A DNA stretch of 64,000 nt, taken from positions 1-64,000 of the forward strand of contig DAOLFG010000023.1 in the NCBI GenBank assembly GCA_035326425.1, in the 5' to 3' direction. The DNA comes from CALKJU01 sp035326425 (GTDB lineage: Bacteria > Pseudomonadota > Alphaproteobacteria > Geminicoccales > Geminicoccaceae). How positions within the stretch are numbered: the first letter of the stretch is position 1; every line of letters begins with the position of its first letter. The position numbers and the translations under genes are program-made. The notes under the pieces are model-generated. The model saw only the letters and a program-made list of their open reading frames with translations, was not told where the DNA came from and searched no databases. Of this stretch, positions 58,622-64,000 are shown piece by piece.

Positions 58622-60502
58622 ATGTCACTCTCCGCGACGCTTTCCAACGCGCTGAGCGGCCTCGAGGTCGCCCAGCGCGCCCTTGCGGTCACCGCCAACA
58701 ATGTCGCCAATGCCGGCACCACCGGCTACAGTCGCAAGCAGGTCGTGCAGGAGACCGTGGTCGTCGGCGGGCAGGGCCTGGGTGTGCGGGCCGCCGATGT
58801 GAGTCGTGTGGTGGACGAGTACCTCGAGGCCGAGCTGAAGCAGCAGTCCGGTCAGCTTGGCCGTGACCAGGCACTGTCGGATGCCCTGGCGCGTGTGCAG
58901 GACACGGTATTTGGAGGGGCGGCCGATGCCGATCGCGGCATAGCGTCGGCGATAGAGACCGTCTCGACGGCGCTGGAGGCCTTCGCGGCCTCCTCGGAGA
59001 GTTCGACGGCGCGATTGTCGGCGGTCGCCGCAACCGAGGATTTGCTGGATCGCATCGATGCCGGTGCGGAGGCGATCCAGACGATCAGGCGCGATCTCGA
59101 CAGCGAGATCGGCCGGACGGTCCGGACAATCAACGACGATCTCCGGTCCCTCGACGACATCAACGATGACATCGCCCGTGCCGGTGCCACGGCGGAACTG
59201 CTCGACCAGCGCGACGCGCTGATCGGACGCATCGCCGAGAACATCGACCTGACCGTCCTCGAGAAGGATGACGGTACGGTATCCCTCTATACGGCAGGTG
59301 GGGTCGCCCTCCTCGAGGACGAGCCACGCGCCGTGGTCTACACGCCGGCCTCGGCGGTCGGAGAGGCGACGACCTTCGGCTCGATCGCCGTCTATCGCCA
59401 GAGCCAGATCGACCCTGCAACCGGCAAGCCCCTGCCCGGCGAGGTCGGCGGCGTGCTCGTCAGTGCCGGCGTGCGCGCCTCGCTGAGTGCCGAGCTGCGT
59501 ACCGACAGCATCAGCGACGCCGACCAGCTCATCGTCTCGAGGCTGACGAGCGGCCGCCTGCAGGGGCTGATCGAGGCGCGCGACCGGGCGCTTCCCGAGA
59601 TCGTCGATCAACTCGGCGAGCTGGCTTCTCTCGTGGAACACGCGTTCAATGCGGCGCACAACGATGCCGCCGCCTATCCGCCGCCAAGCGTCCTGCAAGG
59701 CAGTCGGACCGACCTGACATCCTACGATGGCAGTGCCAACGCCGGCACCGCCTATCTGGCGGTAGTCGATCGATCCGGCGGCTCCACGGCCGCGGTCGTC
59801 GCCGTGGACGTCACCGCTGTTACACCGGCCGACATCGTCGCGCAGATCAATGCCGGCTTGGGATCGCTCGGTACCGCGTCGATCGGCAGTGACGGCGCCT
59901 TGCGGATAGTGCTGGCCGACGCGAGCCAGGGCATCGCGATCAGCGAGGGCGACAGCAGCATCGTCGCGACCGACACGGCCGGGCGAACGCGCGACTATGG
60001 ATTCAGCCACTATTTCGGCCTGAACGACCTGATCGTCGCCGACGGCGCCTCGGTCACCGATCTGGCGATCCGAGGCGACATTGCCGCCGATACCAGCCTG
60101 CTGTCCTCGGCGAAGCTGGACGTGGCGATCGGCCCGCCGCTGTCGGCCACCCTCGGAGGCGTCGGCGACAGGCGGGGTGCCCAGGCGCTAGCCGACGCAC
60201 TCGAGACACCGCAAGCCACGATAGCGCGCGGCAGCCTGGCGGCGGGATCCTCGACCATTGCCGGCTATGCGGCGGATCTGGTCGCAAACGCGGCGGCGAC
60301 GGCGGCGCGGGCAGAGACCCGCGCTACCGCGCAGGCGGCGCTCGTCGACGACCTGACCTACCGCAGCGCTGCCGTATCGGGCGTCAATGTCGACGAGGAG
60401 CTCGCCAGACTGGTGACCTACCAGCAGGCCTACACGGTGGCGGCCCGCCTCATCTCGATCACCGACGAGCTGTTCGGCGAGCTGCTGGCGATCAAGCGTT
60501 GA
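58622..60502 (+). CDS. flgK: Flagellar hook-associated protein FlgK
   Basis: This 626-residue first hook-filament junction protein has the conserved N-terminal coiled coil (LSNALSGLEVAQRALAVTAN followed by NVANAGTTGYSRKQ) and the C-terminal YQQAYTVAARLISITDELFG, which pack together in the junction. The variable middle (about 200-540) is low in cysteine and rich in Asp, typical of a surface-exposed domain. The ATG follows GAGGGACCG. 9 bases from the chaperone gene and 16 from flgL. Confidence 0.96.
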   Translation: MSLSATLSNALSGLEVAQRALAVTANNVANAGTTGYSRKQVVQETVVVGGQGLGVRAADVSRVVDEYLEAELKQQSGQLGRDQALSDALARVQDTVFGGAADADRGIASAIETVSTALEAFAASSESSTARLSAVAATEDLLDRIDAGAEAIQTIRRDLDSEIGRTVRTINDDLRSLDDINDDIARAGATAELLDQRDALIGRIAENIDLTVLEKDDGTVSLYTAGGVALLEDEPRAVVYTPASAVGEATTFGSIAVYRQSQIDPATGKPLPGEVGGVLVSAGVRASLSAELRTDSISDADQLIVSRLTSGRLQGLIEARDRALPEIVDQLGELASLVEHAFNAAHNDAAAYPPPSVLQGSRTDLTSYDGSANAGTAYLAVVDRSGGSTAAVVAVDVTAVTPADIVAQINAGLGSLGTASIGSDGALRIVLADASQGIAISEGDSSIVATDTAGRTRDYGFSHYFGLNDLIVADGASVTDLAIRGDIAADTSLLSSAKLDVAIGPPLSATLGGVGDRRGAQALADALETPQATIARGSLAAGSSTIAGYAADLVANAAATAARAETRATAQAALVDDLTYRSAAVSGVNVDEELARLVTYQQAYTVAARLISITDELFGELLAIKR

Positions 60503-60518
60503 GGATTGGAGACTTCCG

Positions 60519-61418
60519 ATGGTCGGACGGGTCGGCGACGCCGCACAGAGCTACCGGACGGGGACGACCCTGCTGCAGATCCAGGGTCGCCTGCGCGACC
60601 TCCAGACGTCGATCGCCACAGGCAAGGCCGCCGGCAGTTATGCCGACATGCCGTCCAGCACGGCCGTTCTGCTGCGGTCGCAGAGCCATCGAACGCAACT
60701 CGGTACCTTCATCAGCCAGAACGAGCATCTGCTCGACCGACTGCAGGCCGTCGATGGCGCGCTCGGCGCCATCGGCGCCATCGCAGAGCGCATGCGCTCG
60801 CTCGTCGTCAATCGGCTGGATGCCGCTACCGGTGCATCGGTGCCGCTCGACACGGAAGTGGACTCCGCCCTCGAGGAGATCGAGGCCCGACTCAATCTGC
60901 AGATCGAGGGCCGCTATGTCTTCGCGGGCAGCCGCACGGATACGGCGCCGGTCGACCTGCCGTCGCCACCGATCACCAGCACCGACAGCTCGCTGTACTA
61001 CCAGGGCGACGCGGTGCCGACGCGCTCGCGGGTGGGACCGGATGTCGAGCTCGACCATTCGCTGACTGCCGCCGAAGGGCCGTTCGCGCAGCTGATCTCG
61101 GCTCTGGGGCAGGCACGCGAGGCGCACCTCGCCGGCGACAACACCGGCCTCGAAAGCGCTCTCACCGATCTCGCGGCGGCGATCGGCGGCATCGCCGACC
61201 TGCGCGGGGACAACGGCGCCAAGGCGACACGGCTCGAGAGCATCACCGAGACGCATCGCAGCACCGCACTCTATCTCGACGACACCATCGACCGGCTGGA
61301 GAGCACCGACCTGCCGGCGGCGATGGCGAGGCTCGCCGAGGAACAGGCCAACCTGGAAGCGGCCTACATGACGGTCAGCAGCCTGACCAAGCTGTCGCTG
61401 GTCGATTTCCTCCGGTGA
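60519..61418 (+). CDS. flgL: Flagellar hook-associated protein FlgL
   Basis: This 299-residue flagellin-like protein forms the second junction ring. The N-terminal helix TTLLQIQGRLRDLQTSIATG and the C-terminal LAEEQANLEAAYMTVSSLTK with LSLVDFL are the flagellin-family end regions; the central part is short. Position after flgK separates it from true flagellin. No flagellin gene is in the window. A 102-base gap with a CtrA-like site follows. Confidence 0.93.
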   Translation: MVGRVGDAAQSYRTGTTLLQIQGRLRDLQTSIATGKAAGSYADMPSSTAVLLRSQSHRTQLGTFISQNEHLLDRLQAVDGALGAIGAIAERMRSLVVNRLDAATGASVPLDTEVDSALEEIEARLNLQIEGRYVFAGSRTDTAPVDLPSPPITSTDSSLYYQGDAVPTRSRVGPDVELDHSLTAAEGPFAQLISALGQAREAHLAGDNTGLESALTDLAAAIGGIADLRGDNGAKATRLESITETHRSTALYLDDTIDRLESTDLPAAMARLAEEQANLEAAYMTVSSLTKLSLVDFLR

Positions 61419-61443
61419 AGATTTTTCGTGGCTGCTCGCTGTC

Positions 61444-61459
61444 TTAGTCGAATCTTAAC
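61444..61459. promoter_or_regulatory. CtrA-like box upstream of fliW
   Basis: TTAGTCGAATCTTAAC matches TTAA-N7-TTAAC at eight of nine defined positions. It lies in the only sizeable gap of the flagellar block, 62 bases before the fliW start. Confidence 0.5.
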
Positions 61460-61520
61460 CATGCCGGGCTAGCCTGTTCCGTGTGCCGCGGTCGGTTCCG
61501 CGGTCCATGGAGAGTCCGGC

Positions 61521-61988
61521 ATGACCATGCACGCCCCTTCGATCTCCTCCGGCTTCGATGTGCCGGCCGGTGTTGCTCTAGGCGTGATCGAAGGCCAGCC
61601 GGGCACGATCCACCTGCCGCGGGGCCTGCCGGGATTTGCCTCGGCACGCAGCTTCCGCCTGGAGCAGCCCGCGGCGAGCGGTGCTCCGTTCATCCAGCTG
61701 CGCAGCACCGAGCAGCCGATGCTGAGCTTCGTCGTTCTGCCTGTGGCGGCGGACTTGCAGCTCCTGGCCACGGCCGACTGCCATGCGGTCTGTCGCGAGC
61801 TCCGTATCGACCCGGGCGACCTGCTGATGCTGCTGATGGTGACACTGGAGCCCGACCCCGCAGGCCTCGCCGCCTTCGCCAATCTGCGGGCCCCGCTCTT
61901 CGTCGACACCGAGCGCCACCTGGGCTGGCAGGTCGTGCTGCCTGCCAGACACTATCCCATCCGATATCCGTTGCGGACGACGCGCTGA
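61521..61988 (+). CDS. fliW: Flagellar assembly factor FliW
   Basis: This 155-residue cytoplasmic protein matches FliW, which binds flagellin and, in many bacteria, CsrA, so that flagellin translation follows secretion. Family landmarks are the IHLPRGLPGFASARSFRL opening, LSFVVLPV and the closing segment NLRAPLFVDTERHLGWQVVL. CsrA itself is not in the window. The stop overlaps the next gene's ATG by one base, so the glycosyltransferase gene is coupled to it. Confidence 0.93.
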   Translation: MTMHAPSISSGFDVPAGVALGVIEGQPGTIHLPRGLPGFASARSFRLEQPAASGAPFIQLRSTEQPMLSFVVLPVAADLQLLATADCHAVCRELRIDPGDLLMLLMVTLEPDPAGLAAFANLRAPLFVDTERHLGWQVVLPARHYPIRYPLRTTR

Positions 61989-64000
61989 TGGTCTCCGCCA
62001 CGGCGGTCGACCTCGCCTCGCCTCGCACGGTCGCGGTCGATCGGGCCCCGGCGGCACTGCAGGCTCGGCTCGCAGCCGCTGCCGCCCGGCATCGCGCCGG
62101 CGACCTCGAGGCGGCCGAGCCACTCTATCGCGGCCTCCTGCGGCTGATGCCGGAGAATATCGAGGTTGCCCATCTCCTGGGATTGATCGAGGCGGCCCGT
62201 GGTCGCGTCGCGGTCGGCGAGCGTCGGATCCGTGCCGGTCTGGTGCGCTGCCCCGAACGGGCCGACCATTGGTCGAACCTGGGCAATCTGCTGGTCCGGA
62301 CCGGACGGCTCGAGGAGGCGTTCGAGGCCTTCCGGGAATCCCTGCGACGCAATGATCGGCTGGTGGACGCCCATGCCAACCTGGCAGGTGCCTTCCTCGC
62401 CGACGAACGGTTCGAAGCCGCCGAGGCAGCGGCGCGCCGGGCGCTGGAGCTCGACCGTTGTCACCCGGTGGCCCTGGCCAACCTGGGCGGCAGCCTGATC
62501 GGACAAGCACGATATGACGAAGCCGGTGATCCGCTGAACAGGGCTCGACAGCTCGGTCGCGACTCGCCGGCGCTATGGTTGAACCTGGGCCATCAGCAGC
62601 TCGCAGAAGGCGATGTGGCCAGTGCCGAGGACTCGTTCCGGCGGGCCCTGGCGCTCGACCGCGGGCACATGGAGGCGCGCAAGGGGTTGGGTCTGGCCCT
62701 GGCGAAACGTCGCGCGCTGAGCGAGGCGGAGAGTCTGCTGGAGGCCTATGTCGCCCATAGGCCCGAGCCGTCGCACGCGCATTTCGTCCTGGGCCATCTG
62801 CGCTTTCTCGGCGGCCGGCACGTCGAGGGCATCGGCCCCTTGCGGCTGGGTGCGGAGCGACCGGCCGCGAGTGCCGCGGATGGCTCGACCTACCTCTTCG
62901 ACCTCAACTACCTGCCGGGTCTGCCGCAGTCCGACTTGCTGGCGGCGCATCGCCGATGGGGTGCCCGCTTCGGCGACAGGCCGGCCTTCCCGGCCGCCGC
63001 CTTCGCCAACGCGCGCCAGCCCGACCGCCGCCTGCGCGTCGGGTTCCTGTCGCCGGATCTTCGTGCGCATTCCGTCAGCTTCTTCCTGGCGCCGCTGCTG
63101 GAGCAGCTCGATCGCGACGCGATCGAGCCCTATGCCTACGCCAATGTCGCCAACCCGGACGGCATCACCGCGCAACTGCGGGGCCAGATGACAGCATGGC
63201 GCGACGTGTGGCGCATGAGCGATCGCGCCGTCGTCGACCTGATCCGTGCCGACGCCATCGATATCCTGGTCGACCTCGCGGGCCATACCGCCGACAACAG
63301 GCTCACGGTGATGGCGCATCGGCCGGCGCCGGTGCAGGCGACCTATCTCGGCTATCCGGCGACCACCGGACTTCCCACGATGGACGCCCGGATCGTCGAC
63401 GAGTTGACCGACCCCGAGCACGCCACGGCCCATGCCTCCGAGCGGCTGTGCCGGCTCGACCGCTGCTTCCTCGCCTATCGGCCGACGATCTATCCCGAGA
63501 CCGCGGCGCCGCCGGCGCTCGAGCGCGGTGCCATCAGCTTCGGCTCCTTCAACAATCTCGCCAAGCTGAACGGCGAGGTGGTCGAGCTCTGGGCATCGGT
63601 GCTGCGTGGCGTGCCGAACTCTCGGCTCGTCCTCAAGCACGATGTCAGCCATGACCCTGGTGTCCAGCGCCATCTCCTCGGGCTGTTCGCGCGAAACGGG
63701 GTGCAAGGCGAAAGGCTGGTCTTCCTCGACCGGGCTCCCGACTTCCTGTCCCATCTGGCGGCCTATGGCCAGGTGGACATCGCTCTCGACCCGTTTCCCT
63801 ACAATGGCACGACGACGACCTGCGAGGCGTTGTGGATGGGCGTGCCGGTCGTCACCTTGGCCGGGGGGCACCACGCGGCGCGGGTCGGCGTCAGCCTGCT
63901 GATGGCGGCGGGACTCGGAGCCTGGGTCGCCCGTGACCCGGCCGAATATCTGCGCACGGCCTGTCAGCTCTCGGCATCGCCGAAGCTGCTGGCGGCGCTC
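61988..64000 (+). CDS. TPR-repeat O-GlcNAc transferase-like (SPINDLY family) protein, 3' end outside window
   Basis: 671 codons are present with no stop before the window ends. Residues about 25-300 are tandem TPR repeats (for example WSNLGNLLVRTGRLEEAFEA). From about residue 340 comes a GT41-type catalytic region: RLRVGFLSPDLRAHSVSFFL, YLGYPATTGLPTMDARIVDE, SFGSFNNLAKLN, and LDPFPYNGTTTTCEALWMG followed by HHAARVGVSLL, which bind the UDP-sugar. Bacterial relatives glycosylate proteins, including flagellins. Its one-base overlap with fliW suggests that a flagellar protein is the target (inference). Confidence 0.9.
   Translation, partial: MVSATAVDLASPRTVAVDRAPAALQARLAAAAARHRAGDLEAAEPLYRGLLRLMPENIEVAHLLGLIEAARGRVAVGERRIRAGLVRCPERADHWSNLGNLLVRTGRLEEAFEAFRESLRRNDRLVDAHANLAGAFLADERFEAAEAAARRALELDRCHPVALANLGGSLIGQARYDEAGDPLNRARQLGRDSPALWLNLGHQQLAEGDVASAEDSFRRALALDRGHMEARKGLGLALAKRRALSEAESLLEAYVAHRPEPSHAHFVLGHLRFLGGRHVEGIGPLRLGAERPAASAADGSTYLFDLNYLPGLPQSDLLAAHRRWGARFGDRPAFPAAAFANARQPDRRLRVGFLSPDLRAHSVSFFLAPLLEQLDRDAIEPYAYANVANPDGITAQLRGQMTAWRDVWRMSDRAVVDLIRADAIDILVDLAGHTADNRLTVMAHRPAPVQATYLGYPATTGLPTMDARIVDELTDPEHATAHASERLCRLDRCFLAYRPTIYPETAAPPALERGAISFGSFNNLAKLNGEVVELWASVLRGVPNSRLVLKHDVSHDPGVQRHLLGLFARNGVQGERLVFLDRAPDFLSHLAAYGQVDIALDPFPYNGTTTTCEALWMGVPVVTLAGGHHAARVGVSLLMAAGLGAWVARDPAEYLRTACQLSASPKLLAAL

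Overview
The window is high-G+C bacterial chromosome from an alphaproteobacterium, probably of the Rhodospirillales/Geminicoccales kind; I infer this and cannot place a genus. The reasons are the complete dcw cell-envelope/division cluster running into lpxC, a CtrA-type box between divergent fliX and flgI, a TIGR02302/DUF4175 protein, DUF1127 small proteins and several tripartite tricarboxylate (Tct/Bug) transport genes. No rRNA, IS element, prophage or CRISPR array is visible. Gene density is high and many genes overlap by 1-4 bases.

Region by region: 1-3.2 kb holds a tRNA-Leu(UAA), an orphan TctC receptor, a tartrate/D-malate-type dehydrogenase and its divergent GntR/FCD regulator, with paired inverted operator-like sites between them. 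3.5-5.2 kb holds small proteins (a coiled-coil hypothetical, a TusA-like protein, a DUF1127 protein and a short partner) with an FNR/FixK-type box. 5.1-7.3 kb holds a 2-hydroxyacid dehydrogenase and an Old Yellow Enzyme. 7.4-13.6 kb is a branched-chain amino-acid-type ABC transporter (livK-H-M-G-F) broken between H and M by an antisense DUF3095 gene and a half-size EamA transporter. 13.6-21.1 kb is metabolic and housekeeping (LysE, gpsA, a membrane-anchored helix-hairpin-helix protein, GMC oxidoreductase, NTF2-like protein, uppP, FAH-family hydrolase, extensin-like lipoprotein). 21.1-24.2 kb is tctC-tctB-tctA. 24.2-26.0 kb is an unusual calcium-loop repeat protein with RTX repeats. 26.0-32.1 kb is tlpA, argH, lptM, lysA and the TIGR02302 gene, followed by a decayed N-acetylmuramoyl-L-alanine amidase and the RNase P RNA gene.

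33.5-52.1 kb is the dcw cluster: rsmH-ftsL-ftsI-murE-murF-mraY-murD-ftsW-murG-murC-murB-ddl-ftsQ-ftsA-ftsZ, a strong terminator, then lpxC. Together these genes make and polymerise peptidoglycan precursor at the septum, and lpxC commits carbon to lipid A. mraZ, normally first, is missing. In its place is an AT-rich 554-base interval carrying two perfect DnaA boxes, a third near match and a LexA-type box.

52.2-56.1 kb carries a membrane coiled-coil protein, a CYTH-CHAD protein and an orphan ParA-type ATPase, which I consider the best candidate for an undescribed positioning system. 56.1-64.0 kb is flagellar: fliX divergent from flgI, then a rod-binding protein, a FlgN-like chaperone, flgK, flgL, fliW, and a TPR/O-GlcNAc-transferase-like glycosyltransferase cut by the window end, a plausible flagellar-protein glycosyltransferase.
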